From Cyclobacterium amurskyense (GTDB taxonomy: Bacteria; Bacteroidota; Bacteroidia; Cytophagales; Cyclobacteriaceae), in contig NZ_CP012040.1 of the NCBI RefSeq assembly GCF_001050135.1, positions 6,031,001-6,095,000 on the forward strand: a DNA stretch of 64,000 nucleotides. The letters are read 5' to 3'. Each line of letters opens with the position of its first letter. Positions within the stretch are counted from its first letter, which is position 1. The notes under the pieces were generated by a model, which made no database searches, had not been told where the DNA came from, and saw only the letters and a list, made by a program, of their open reading frames with translations. Position numbers and translations under genes: made by a program. Shown piece by piece: positions 19,605 through 27,938 of this stretch.

Positions 19605-20600
19605 CTATTCATTTTCAAAAAAGCGAAAGCGTTTGTCATTAATTTCCATGGAAATACCCAATACCTGGGCTACAGCATTAGCAAATTCTTTGGCATCCTC
19701 TGAGCGAAAGGAACCTGATAGGGTGAGGTCATTAATTGAATCACCTAATATTTCTACCTCCACCCCATAATTATCATTCATTAAACTGGCGATTTCACTA
19801 AGACTGGTTTTATCAAAAACATACCGATGTTCCTTCCAAGAGGCAAACTCTTCAGGTTTTTGAACCATTTCCTTTTTTAGTTGGCCATCATTCTCCATAC
19901 GCATTTTTTCACCGGGTTGCATTAGCACTGATTCTGATCCTGAGGGACTGTGTTTGATCAATTCAACCTTTCCCGATTTTAAATGTACCTCCGTATTGTG
20001 TCGACGATTATAGACGGTGAATTCAGTTCCGTGAACCACCACGTCCAAGCCATTCATGGTTTGGACAATAAATTTGTTAACCGCATCGTGCGTCACATTA
20101 AAAGAAGCTTCACCTGACAACTGCACCTCTCTGGGATTCCCCAAAAAAGCAAATCGAGGGGTTTTCAGTTGGCTATTGGCATTTAAAAAGACTTCAGTCC
20201 CATCATTAAGGATTACTGTGGCCAATTCCCCATATCCAGTTCGGTAGGTTTTAACTGTAATTCTTTCAAAGGTGCCCAAAAAGAGTAAGCCAAACAGCGT
20301 CACTGAGGCCACTAAAAACAATTTCAAATTAGACCGTCCGGAGCTTTTCTGCTTGGAAATAATTTTATCATTTAATACAAATGAGCTTTCACTTTTATTC
20401 TTAAAATTTAAAATGGCCTGTTCTGTATCGGTAAGGTATTGTGGGTTTTTTCTTTCCCATTCTTCTAAGTAAACATAAAACAGCTCCTCATTTTCTGGGG
20501 ATTCATTCACCCAATCGTCTATCCATTTCTTTTGGATCACAGAGACGGAACCCTTAAAATAATTGAGCAATAATTCCTTTATCGTATCTTTATCTTGCAT
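19605..20600 (-). CDS. FecR-family anti-sigma factor
   Basis: The 331-residue protein has an N-terminal cytoplasmic anti-sigma region (about 1-88), one transmembrane helix at about 92-110, a periplasmic FecR domain (about 120-225, with ATVILNDGTEVFLNANSQL and GEASFNV segments) and a C-terminal DUF4974-type domain that contacts the STN domain of the transducing receptor. It sequesters and then activates the ECF sigma factor encoded 61 bp upstream. Its target is most likely the SusC/SusD pair immediately downstream. Confidence 0.92.
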   Translation of the reverse strand: MQDKDTIKELLLNYFKGSVSVIQKKWIDDWVNESPENEELFYVYLEEWERKNPQYLTDTEQAILNFKNKSESSFVLNDKIISKQKSSGRSNLKLFLVASVTLFGLLFLGTFERITVKTYRTGYGELATVILNDGTEVFLNANSQLKTPRFAFLGNPREVQLSGEASFNVTHDAVNKFIVQTMNGLDVVVHGTEFTVYNRRHNTEVHLKSGKVELIKHSPSGSESVLMQPGEKMRMENDGQLKKEMVQKPEEFASWKEHRYVFDKTSLSEIASLMNDNYGVEVEILGDSINDLTLSGSFRSEDAKEFANAVAQVLGISMEINDKRFRFFENE

Positions 20601-20661
20601 TCTTTAGCTTGTTTATTGTTTGCTGCTAAGAGCTGTTGCCCCCCATTAAAATGAAAAGCTA

Positions 20662-21315
20662 CTAAATCAGGTGAGTAAATATTAGTGTTAAAATCAACCA
20701 TTTGTCTTTTAATAAATGGCGAATGGCAATTTTCGACCTATATAGCTGGGTTTCTACCGTCCGGATTGAAAGCCCCAAATCCAGTGCGATTGATTTCATA
20801 GATTTACCTTCGAACTGGAACAGGAGATAAATTTTTCTCCTTTGGCTAGGTAGTGTTTCTATGGCTTTTTCAAAATCCTGATACAACTCTTCATATTGAG
20901 TAATGCTATCAGGTTGATAGGTTTCAGCAATTCTAGGTTCGGGAGAACATGCCATATCTCCTTTTCTTGCCAAGTCCAATTTAAGGTAATTGAAACCCCT
21001 GTTTCTCACAGCCTTAAACAAATAAGATCGAATAGAGGTAGTAATGGCTAGGAATAATTTTTGATCATAGAATTGGGCAAGTAAGTCTGATACAATATCC
21101 TGTGCTACTTCTTTAGAACCCACAAAACGCACTGCATGTGAACATAGCGGCTGATAATACTTTCTAAACACCAAATCCATGCCTTTGGGAGGGTCCTTTT
21201 TTAATGCATGCCATATTAACTGTTCGTCAGTTTGTGCCTCTTGAGTAGGCTTTTGCTCCTCACTTTGCCTTAATGGCGATAAAATAGGGTACTCTTTAGA
21301 TTTCGATTGTGGCAT
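20662..21315 (-). CDS. ECF sigma factor (FecI-like, Bacteroidota type)
   Basis: The 217-residue protein carries region 2 (DLVFRKYYQPLCSHAVRFVG...VAQDIVSDLLAQFY) and region 4 (ALPSQRRKIY-like segment, then EGKSMKSIALDLGLSIRTVE, a helix-turn-helix). A 38-residue polar N-terminal extension precedes region 2. It should direct transcription of the downstream susC/susD genes once released by FecR. The gene heads the minus-strand cluster and faces away from a second ECF sigma gene at 21932. Confidence 0.92.
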   Translation of the reverse strand: MPQSKSKEYPILSPLRQSEEQKPTQEAQTDEQLIWHALKKDPPKGMDLVFRKYYQPLCSHAVRFVGSKEVAQDIVSDLLAQFYDQKLFLAITTSIRSYLFKAVRNRGFNYLKLDLARKGDMACSPEPRIAETYQPDSITQYEELYQDFEKAIETLPSQRRKIYLLFQFEGKSMKSIALDLGLSIRTVETQLYRSKIAIRHLLKDKWLILTLIFTHLI

Positions 21316-21931
21316 TGGTATTTGGGTTTTATTGCCGGACTATATTAAGACAATTAAATACCCTTGTACTACTTACAAAATTCAAAAAAGATTATTCGTT
21401 TATTTAGAAATTTTACCCTCAGATAAATATTAACATTCCGTTTATGCTATTATTAACATTTGATGAATTAAAAATTATCGTAATATTATACCTTTATGTA
21501 GTGAACTAATTTTCTTTGATCACAAAACCAAAAACCTTAACTTCTTAGATTCTGTCACTATTGCCACTATATTTTCACATGATATTCGACATTATTAAGT
21601 GATCCTTTAAATTATTCCAAGATTTGGAAATCTTGGTCCATAAAATTTCACTTATTGCACTTGATGAGGAATTACTTTATTTACAAAATAAGCAAGGTAA
21701 ATAAAGACTTTGAGGTAAAGACAGCGAATATAGATTGTATCTATCGAAAAAAACAGACAACTCACTATTTAATAACATCTTATAAAAATTTAAAGCTGTA
21801 TTATCTAATAATAAAATCCTTTAAAAGATATCCCATCTTTTCTTCACTAAGCCATCCCTCAATACAATAATTCAAAAAATCACTCACTTAGTTGTTATAC
21901 ATCGCCTAGTTTATCGTCATTAAAGTACAAG
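21316..21931. other. divergent intergenic region between two ECF sigma genes
   Basis: This 616-bp AT-rich region must hold the promoters of both sigma-factor operons. The clearest structure is a perfect inverted repeat at 21617-21636. No gene is convincing; a 71-codon frame at 21655-21870 is discussed under rejected items. Confidence 0.5.
21617..21636. promoter_or_regulatory. 20-bp perfect inverted repeat, operator-like
   Basis: CCAAGATTT-GG-AAATCTTGG is a perfect 9-bp inverted repeat with a 2-bp centre, located between two divergent sigma-factor genes. Its symmetry suits a dimeric DNA-binding protein or a short RNA hairpin. No regulator gene is adjacent. Confidence 0.4.
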
Positions 21932-22447
21932 ATGAAAACAAAAGAATTTCAAGAAAGGGTAATTTCAATGTCTGAGCGTTTGTACCCGATGGTCTCACGA
22001 ATGTTAGGTAATACTGCCAATGCAGAGGATGCTATACAAGAGATAATGATCAAGTTATGGGAGCGTCGAGGACAAATTAAAAACCATCCCAATCTTTCAG
22101 CATTTATTTTCTTGACGGCAAGAAATTATTGCTTGGACTTGATCAAAAAGAAAAAACCTCCAGAAGATCAATATGATGCCAAAACCCAGTTACTGGCTTC
22201 TGAACCTGAACATGACACCTATGAATGGCAGGAACTTAAGCGCAATATAGAGGTGATATTGGAAGGACTTCCTGAACAACAAAAGGAAGTCATGATCATG
22301 AGAGATTTAGATGGCATGGAATTTATTGAAATTGCGGAATTGACAAAATTAAGAGTGGACCATATTAGGGTTCTTTTGTCCAGGGCGAGGCAACAAGTGG
22401 CGATAGGACTCCAAAAAACATACAGCTATGGAAAAGGGGATATTTAA
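21932..22447 (+). CDS. ECF sigma factor (second, RpoE-like)
   Basis: The 171-residue protein contains region 2 (LYPMVSRMLGNTANAEDAIQ...IKLWERR and a FLTARNYCLD helix) and region 4 (LPEQQKEVMIMRDLDGMEFI...RVDHIRVLLSRARQQV). It is shorter than the sigma factor at 20662 and belongs to a different branch, closer to RpoE/SigW-type factors. The next gene overlaps it by 20 bp and encodes a small single-span membrane protein that is probably its anti-sigma factor. Confidence 0.9.
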   Translation: MKTKEFQERVISMSERLYPMVSRMLGNTANAEDAIQEIMIKLWERRGQIKNHPNLSAFIFLTARNYCLDLIKKKKPPEDQYDAKTQLLASEPEHDTYEWQELKRNIEVILEGLPEQQKEVMIMRDLDGMEFIEIAELTKLRVDHIRVLLSRARQQVAIGLQKTYSYGKGDI

Positions 22448-22862
22448 AGATTTGATGAAAAAGTTTGCTGCAGGACACAGTACACTTGAAGAAGAAGCGT
22501 TTTTAATCAAAAATTCAACTGATAAAAAGTCATTAGAAACACAATGGCTAAGGTATGTAAATGGGAAAAAGAAAATTCCAGCAGCAGATCTAAATGCTAA
22601 AGTTTTGGAAGCCATTAATAAAAAAGAAAAAAAGAGCCAAAACCGAAAGCTTGTAGTTGGGTTTATGACCATCGCTGCATCCCTTCTACTCTTGTTGATT
22701 TATTTTAAACCTGAACCTATTCCAGAAACTAAAAGCCTTGCAGAAAAACAGGCCTTACTAAAAGAGGCTTTGGCTATGTTTGATAATATCAGCATAAATA
22801 AAAAGAATAAAAAAGTGCTTTATGAAGATGAAATTATCATCATTTATGCGACATCAGAATAA
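22428..22862 (+). CDS. small single-span membrane protein, probable anti-sigma factor
   Basis: The 144-residue protein has a cytoplasmic N-terminal helical region of about 70 residues that includes an AAGHSTLEEEAFLI segment like those at the start of Bacteroidota anti-sigma proteins, one transmembrane helix at about 76-93 (VVGFMTIAASLLLLLIYF) and a 50-residue periplasmic tail. It has no FecR domain. The 20-bp overlap with the sigma gene and this topology make an anti-sigma role likely; no family match is certain. Confidence 0.65.
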   Translation: MEKGIFKDLMKKFAAGHSTLEEEAFLIKNSTDKKSLETQWLRYVNGKKKIPAADLNAKVLEAINKKEKKSQNRKLVVGFMTIAASLLLLLIYFKPEPIPETKSLAEKQALLKEALAMFDNISINKKNKKVLYEDEIIIIYATSE

Positions 22863-22896
22863 TTAAGACAAATTTTAACATAAAAAATTAATCACA

Positions 22897-23403
22897 ATGA
22901 AATACTTCCTTTTAGTAGTCGGCCTAGCACTTGTACCATTTTCTAGCATTTTAGCACAAGAAACAAGTAAAGGTGCAAAAGAAAAGCTTGAAATCACAAT
23001 TAAAGAAAGTGACAATCCAGATGTGTACATTGATGGTAAAAAATACGACCATTCCATCATAGACTTATTGGACACAGACAAAATTGCATCCGTAGATGTA
23101 ATAAAAGGTGAGCGAGCAATAAGTGAATACAATGCGCCAAATGGAGTTATAATAATAAAAACAAAAGCAAAAGCCAACCAAGTAAGAATTAGAAACAGTA
23201 ACGGGAATTTAGATGAGGACCAACCTTTAATCATCATTGATGGCGTTACTGCGGAAAAAGGGGATCTTGAAAAGCTTGATCCTATAGACATAGAGTCTGT
23301 AGAAGTATTGAAAGGAGAAAATGCAATGAAAAAGCACAATGCCCCAAATGGGGTGGTTTTAATCATCACAAAAGGAGCGGTAAAATCAAAGAAAAAAGAG
23401 TAA
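22897..23403 (+). CDS. exported protein of two tandem TonB-plug-like repeats
   Basis: The 168-residue protein has a signal peptide (about 1-20, ending SSILAQ) and then two repeats of about 48 residues, at 42-90 and 111-159. Each follows the end of the SusC plug domain: a strand with Y/I-IDG, a helix-turn, the I-SV-V-KGE pattern, then NAPNGV with a final I-K strand. In SusC proteins this motif occurs once per plug; here it is duplicated and has no barrel. It is the third gene of the sigma/anti-sigma operon. The protein could mimic or bind a plug or TonB partner in the periplasm. The function is unknown. Confidence 0.75.
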   Translation: MKYFLLVVGLALVPFSSILAQETSKGAKEKLEITIKESDNPDVYIDGKKYDHSIIDLLDTDKIASVDVIKGERAISEYNAPNGVIIIKTKAKANQVRIRNSNGNLDEDQPLIIIDGVTAEKGDLEKLDPIDIESVEVLKGENAMKKHNAPNGVVLIITKGAVKSKKKE

Positions 23404-23463
23404 ATCAAGGCCTTTGGATGAGTTGATTATTTGGGCTCCTTTTTTTATCCATGATTTATTGAA

Positions 23464-23667
23464 CCCGAAATATGCAATAAACATTCTATTACGTGGTGAA
23501 ATCGCTTTAAAATCAGCCACTTCGTTGCTGTTTTCAATTTCACCATTGCGGTGCTATGCTAAAATCTCCAAACCTGATTTTCTTGCGATTGCAACACTTC
23601 CCGTAAACACGGGACAGGCATCACCCCTGACACGTCAGGGCCAGGAAATCCTATTAAATAATCCGGG
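23464..23667 (+). mobile_element. MITE-like repeat, near-complete copy (D)
   Basis: This 204-bp copy has the same orientation as copy C and very high identity to it, with small deletions around ACCTGATTTT and in the third hairpin (CCCTGAC-AC-GTCAGGG). TTGAA flanks both sides (23459-23463 and 23668-23672). As with copy C, it lies between a stop codon and an intrinsic terminator. Confidence 0.87.
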
Positions 23668-23679
23668 TTGAACAATTCA

Positions 23680-23708
23680 AAGCAGGTCAGCAATGGCCTG
23701 CTTTTTTT
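23680..23708 (+). terminator. intrinsic terminator of the second sigma operon
   Basis: AAGCAGG-TCAGCAATGG-CCTGCTT followed by a T7 run forms a typical plus-strand terminator. It lies 277 bp after the plug-repeat gene because the MITE-like element sits in between. Confidence 0.8.
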
Positions 23709-24018
23709 CTAATGACTTCATCCAACTTATATTAACAAGAATGAATTTTGGTTTTTGTGTTTAGGTATTTTTGTCCCAAAAGATTCTGGGATTACCTGAT
23801 AAGCAAAAAATGTCCAAGCGTATCCCTACTCTAAAAAGTCATTGAATTGAAAAAAAAGAGTAAATTAGAAATTAATACATGTGGAAAAGCCGAAAACCTT
23901 ATCAATCCCGATTACTTTATTAGTCATTTGAACTCCTTTAATAGGTGATTCGTTGTCTCCTTATACTCCATAATTGTATTAGCAATTATAATTGACTGAA
24001 TTCTAATAATATCATTAA

Positions 24019-25584
24019 ATGAAGCCAAAGCACATTTTTATCGCCTCCTCATTAGTCGCCATTATTTGTATTCCCGCTATCTATCTCTATATGCCATCCA
24101 TTGTCTGGATTTTGTGGTTGGTCGTACCTATTATTGTTATAGGCTTGGTGGACATCATCCAGACCAAACATACCATTAGGAGAAATTTTCCCGTAATAGG
24201 TAATTTCAGGTACTTACTTGAAGAGATCAGACCCGAAATCATGCAGTATTTTGTGGAAACGGATACAGAAGGTAGGCCCATTAATAGAATATACCGCTCA
24301 CTGATTTACCAGAGAGCTAAAAAAGTAAATGCAACAACACCATTTGGAACTCAAATGGATGTTTATGAAACGGGGTATGAATGGATGGACCACTCGATTT
24401 ATGCCAATAACCATGCAGATATCCAACATGAGTCAAGAATATTGGTGGGTGGTGATGCATGTTTACAACCCTACTCCGCAAGTATTTTGAATATTTCAGC
24501 AATGAGCTTTGGGGCACTTAGTAAAAATGCTGTTTTAGCTATGAATACAGGTGCCAAAATTGGTGGCTTTGCACATAATACTGGAGAAGGAGGAATAAGC
24601 CCATATCACTTGGAACCTGGTGGGGATTTAATTTGGCAAATTGGCACAGGATACTTCGGATGTAGAACAGAGGCAGGTAATTTTTGTGAAGAGAATTTTC
24701 AAAAGAATGCTACCTTGGACAATGTGAAAATGATTGAGATTAAAATCTCTCAAGGCGCCAAACCTGGACATGGTGGAATTCTTCCCGCTTCCAAAAACAC
24801 CAAAGAAATAGCAGCCATTCGCCATGTAAAGCCGCATACTGACGTTCATTCTCCACCAAAACACACTGCTTTTGAAGATGCAAAAGGATTGATGCACTTT
24901 ATTCAAAAATTGAGAGATTTGTCAGGAGGAAAACCAGTAGGTTTTAAGATTTGTATTGGTAAAAAAGACGAATTTAAAGACTTATGTGAAGCAATGGTTA
25001 CACTGGGAATCAAACCTGACTTTATCTCTATCGATGGAGGTGAAGGTGGCACTGGAGCTGCACCGATTGAGTTTTCCAATTCACTAGGAATGCCTTTAAA
25101 AGATGGACTTTCTTTTGCTATCGACACCTTAAGAGGATACGACCTAAAAAAAGACATCAAAGTAATTGCCTCAGGTAAGGTTTTAAGTGGTTTTGATATT
25201 GCCAGAGTTATAGCCATGGGAGCCGACATGGTCAATAGTGCTAGGGCCATGATGATTGCCACAGGTTGTATTCAAGCCTTACAATGCAATGTCAATACTT
25301 GTCCAACAGGTGTGGCTACCCAAAACAAAAGCTTAATGGAAGGACTGGTTGTAAAAGACAAAGCCCAAAGGGTTGCCAATTTTCATGAGGAAACGGTAAA
25401 AAGTTTTATTGAATTGGTAGCAGCATCAGGTATTCGAAAAACTGAAAAATTAACCAGGCATCATATTAATCGGAGAATTGGAATGAATCAGGTTTTAAAA
25501 TACAGTGAGATTTATCCTGAGGTACCAGAAGGGGTGTATTTAAAACAAATGGAAAAGGTAATTGAAGAGAACGGAGTCGGGTAA
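24019..25584 (+). CDS. FMN-binding glutamate-synthase-like protein (GltS domain)
   Basis: The 521-residue protein has two N-terminal transmembrane helices (about 7-25 and 28-46) and then the FMN-binding TIM barrel of glutamate synthase (about 140-470). Family features are SFGALSKNA, GEGGISPYH, the GHGG loop, a GGEGGTGAAP phosphate loop, and three cysteines at 417, 423 and 428 (CIQALQCNVNTC) that bind a 3Fe-4S cluster in glutamate synthases. It lacks the glutaminase domain, so it is one of the stand-alone membrane-attached members whose substrate is not established. It is monocistronic here. Confidence 0.88.
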   Translation: MKPKHIFIASSLVAIICIPAIYLYMPSIVWILWLVVPIIVIGLVDIIQTKHTIRRNFPVIGNFRYLLEEIRPEIMQYFVETDTEGRPINRIYRSLIYQRAKKVNATTPFGTQMDVYETGYEWMDHSIYANNHADIQHESRILVGGDACLQPYSASILNISAMSFGALSKNAVLAMNTGAKIGGFAHNTGEGGISPYHLEPGGDLIWQIGTGYFGCRTEAGNFCEENFQKNATLDNVKMIEIKISQGAKPGHGGILPASKNTKEIAAIRHVKPHTDVHSPPKHTAFEDAKGLMHFIQKLRDLSGGKPVGFKICIGKKDEFKDLCEAMVTLGIKPDFISIDGGEGGTGAAPIEFSNSLGMPLKDGLSFAIDTLRGYDLKKDIKVIASGKVLSGFDIARVIAMGADMVNSARAMMIATGCIQALQCNVNTCPTGVATQNKSLMEGLVVKDKAQRVANFHEETVKSFIELVAASGIRKTEKLTRHHINRRIGMNQVLKYSEIYPEVPEGVYLKQMEKVIEENGVG

Positions 25585-25738
25585 AAAACTTACACCTATC
25601 AAACATTTCTCCTACCATATATTATTGGTCCCAAGCTTGGGAAGTAGAAATAAAGTATTAATTTCATTTAAAACATTACTTTTGAAAATTAGGTAGCATT
25701 ATAGTGGGATTTTAGAGGCTAAAATAAATTTTTATACT

Positions 25739-26683
25739 ATGCAGACAATATTAGGTTCAGGCGGTGCCATAGGTACCGAATTGGCAAAGGCCCTAAAAGC
25801 ATATACCTCGGATATCAGGTTAGTAAGTAGAAGCCCTAAAAAAGTCAACGATTCTGATGCATTATTTGCCGCAGACATTTTAGACACCAAAGCTTTAAAA
25901 AATGCCATACATGGTTCTTCTATTGTATACGTTACGGTGGGTTTTACCTATAGTCATAAAAAATGGGCCGAAAAATGGGTGCCCTTTATTGAAAACGTCA
26001 TTACTTTTTGTTCAGAGGAGAACTGTAAATTGGTGTTTTTTGACAATATTTATATGTACGATCCAGGTTTCCTCAATGGTATGACCGAAGAAACCCCAGT
26101 AAATCCACCAAGTAAAAAAGGAGCCGTTAGAGCCAAGGTTGCTCGAATGATTCTAGATGCCATTGCTTCAAATAAGATTCAGGCCCTTATAGCCAGATCT
26201 GCTGATTTCTATGGTCCCTCCATTTCAAACAATAGCCTTCTTACCGAAATGGTTTTCAAACCATTGAGCCAAGGCAAAAAAGCGAATTGGCTGGTAAGTG
26301 ATAGATATGTACACTCTTTTACCTATACTATAGACGCAGCGGTTGCTACTGCTTTATTGGGTAATACAGATACAGCGTATGGTCAGGTTTGGCATTTGCC
26401 AACTGCTTCAGCTCCTTATACAGGCAAACAGTGGATAGAACATATTGCAAAAGGATTAGGCACAATACCAAAAATCCAACTGGCACCAAAATTCCTCATC
26501 AAGATTATGGGGATATTTAACCCCATAATGCGTGAATCTGTAGAAATGCTTTATCAATATGACAGGGATTACGTATTTGACAGTAGTAAGTTTGAAAAAG
26601 CATTTGATTATACGCCTACACCCTATGAATTGGGCATAAAAAAAATAATCGAAACTGATTACAAGCAAATTAAAGACAAATAA
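25739..26683 (+). CDS. NAD(P)-dependent epimerase/dehydratase (atypical SDR)
   Basis: The 314-residue cytoplasmic protein opens with a Rossmann motif GSGGAIG (residues 6-12), followed by a SRSPKK segment that would contact the cofactor phosphate and an AADILD strand. The middle carries VFFDNIYMYD and ARSADFYGP, patterns of the extended SDR/NmrA-like epimerase group. The usual active-site YxxxK is not evident, so it may be a redox sensor-like or non-classical member. The substrate is unknown. Confidence 0.75.
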   Translation: MQTILGSGGAIGTELAKALKAYTSDIRLVSRSPKKVNDSDALFAADILDTKALKNAIHGSSIVYVTVGFTYSHKKWAEKWVPFIENVITFCSEENCKLVFFDNIYMYDPGFLNGMTEETPVNPPSKKGAVRAKVARMILDAIASNKIQALIARSADFYGPSISNNSLLTEMVFKPLSQGKKANWLVSDRYVHSFTYTIDAAVATALLGNTDTAYGQVWHLPTASAPYTGKQWIEHIAKGLGTIPKIQLAPKFLIKIMGIFNPIMRESVEMLYQYDRDYVFDSSKFEKAFDYTPTPYELGIKKIIETDYKQIKDK

Positions 26684-26858
26684 CCAGTTACAAGCCTTAC
26701 AATCAACTTCCCTAATATATAAAAGGACTTATAAAGTAATGACTTCCAAATAGGAGTTTTGGCTTTTTGCCATTACAACATAGCTTTATTAACTGTCTAG
26801 AATTTTCAAGTTACAACATAATCAAAACCTACAAATAATTCCTACCGTAAACTAAGCA

Positions 26859-27467
26859 ATGGAATTATTTGAAAGAGAAATTGATCCTGAAAAAAACCTA
26901 CTTCCGTTCGATGGAATAGTAAATTATTATGGGAAAATTTTCGGACAAGAGCAGGCCAATAATTTTATGTCTATTTTGACGCAATCCATTGAATGGAAAA
27001 ACGATGAAGCGATTATATTTGGCAAAAAGATCATCACTAAAAGAAAAGTGGCCTGGTATGCGGAAGAAGCCTTTAAATACACCTATTCCAAAACCACAAA
27101 ATCCGCCTTGCTTTGGACACCAGCATTACTTGAATTAAAAAGTAATATAGAAAAAATTGCGGGAGAAACTTTCAATTCCTGTCTTCTAAACCTCTACCAC
27201 AATGGAAGTGAAGGAATGGCCTGGCACAGTGATGGAGAAAAAGACTTAAAAAAAAATGGGACAATTGCTTCTCTGAGCTTTGGAGAAGAAAGAAAGTTTT
27301 CTTTTAAACACAAGGAGACTAAAATTAAAAAAGAGTTGATATTAGAAAATGGAAGCTTGCTATTAATGAAGGGAAAAACACAAAGCAACTGGCTTCATCG
27401 CTTACCCCCTTCAAAAAGAATAATAAATCCAAGAATTAACCTGACTTTTAGAACAATAGTAAAATAA
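26859..27467 (+). CDS. AlkB-like 2-oxoglutarate/Fe(II) dioxygenase
   Basis: The 202-residue protein has the AlkB/ALKBH2-type layout. Iron ligands are His123 and Asp125 in WHSDGE and a distal His180 in WLHRLPP. Two arginines (192 and 198, in PRINLTFR) bind 2-oxoglutarate and shape the active site. NLYHNGSEGMAWHSD is a signature of the repair subfamily. It should oxidatively remove alkyl groups from N1-methyladenine and N3-methylcytosine in DNA or RNA. Confidence 0.9.
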   Translation: MELFEREIDPEKNLLPFDGIVNYYGKIFGQEQANNFMSILTQSIEWKNDEAIIFGKKIITKRKVAWYAEEAFKYTYSKTTKSALLWTPALLELKSNIEKIAGETFNSCLLNLYHNGSEGMAWHSDGEKDLKKNGTIASLSFGEERKFSFKHKETKIKKELILENGSLLLMKGKTQSNWLHRLPPSKRIINPRINLTFRTIVK

Positions 27468-27497
27468 AACCCGGTAATCAAAATCAATAAGCCAAGC

Positions 27498-27911
27498 ATG
27501 AAGATTTTCCCCTCAAAAATAGGTCTTGAATTGGTCATCCCCATTGGTCTTTTATTCCTCGGGATTTCTTATAAAATGTATCTTGACGAAATTTGGTTGG
27601 GTTTAGTTCTCATGTTTTTGACCAGCATCTTCATAGGTTATCTATTTACTTCCATGAAATATGGTATTGATACAAGCGACCTACATGTTTATGGATGTTT
27701 TGGTACTCATAAAAAAATCCCTATCAAAGACATTAAAAAAGTTTCTGAATCCTATAATCCCATAAGTTCAGCAGCGGCGTCCATGGATCGGCTGGAAATA
27801 CATTATAATAAGTACGATAGTGTACTTATCTCTCCCAAAGACAAAAAAGAATTTCTTACAAGGTTGCTAAAGCAAAATGCTAAAATTAATATTATTTACA
27901 AGAAAAAATAA
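27498..27911 (+). CDS. bacterial PH-domain membrane protein
   Basis: This 137-residue protein has two closely spaced transmembrane helices (about 10-28 and 32-52). A cytoplasmic PH-like domain (about 55-130) follows, with YGIDTSDLHV, IPIKDIKKV and LISPKDKKEFL, matching the bPH_6 pattern. The function of the family is unknown. It lies 30 bp after the AlkB-like gene and 27 bp before an SMR transporter gene, so the three may be co-transcribed. Confidence 0.7.
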   Translation: MKIFPSKIGLELVIPIGLLFLGISYKMYLDEIWLGLVLMFLTSIFIGYLFTSMKYGIDTSDLHVYGCFGTHKKIPIKDIKKVSESYNPISSAAASMDRLEIHYNKYDSVLISPKDKKEFLTRLLKQNAKINIIYKKK

Positions 27912-27938
27912 TTAACAAATACTCATTATAAAAATCGA

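Larger units (their letters stand above)
23404..24018. other. intergenic region with MITE-like copy D and a terminator
   Basis: After the plug-repeat gene come a T-rich stretch (23436-23447), the element at 23464-23667 and an intrinsic terminator at 23680-23708. The remaining 300 bp before the flavoprotein gene are AT-rich with no recognised feature. Confidence 0.6.

Noticed and set aside
21655..21870. 71-codon plus-strand frame with a pattern faintly like a LytTR domain
   Set aside because: Short, AT-rich, lacks a complete domain, and lies in a region expected to hold promoters; coding is not supported.
22875..23408. 177-codon frame on the minus strand opposite the plug-repeat gene
   Set aside because: It is the complement of a gene with a clear signal peptide and recognisable repeats; the minus frame gives only a low-complexity hydrophobic product.
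23414..23671. 85-codon frame across MITE-like copy D
   Set aside because: It is not conserved in the other copies of the element, which differ by indels, so it is not a transposase or cargo gene.
27912..27938. Possible guanidine riboswitch upstream of the SMR transporter
   Set aside because: Only 27 bp separate it from the previous gene, too short for any known guanidine aptamer.
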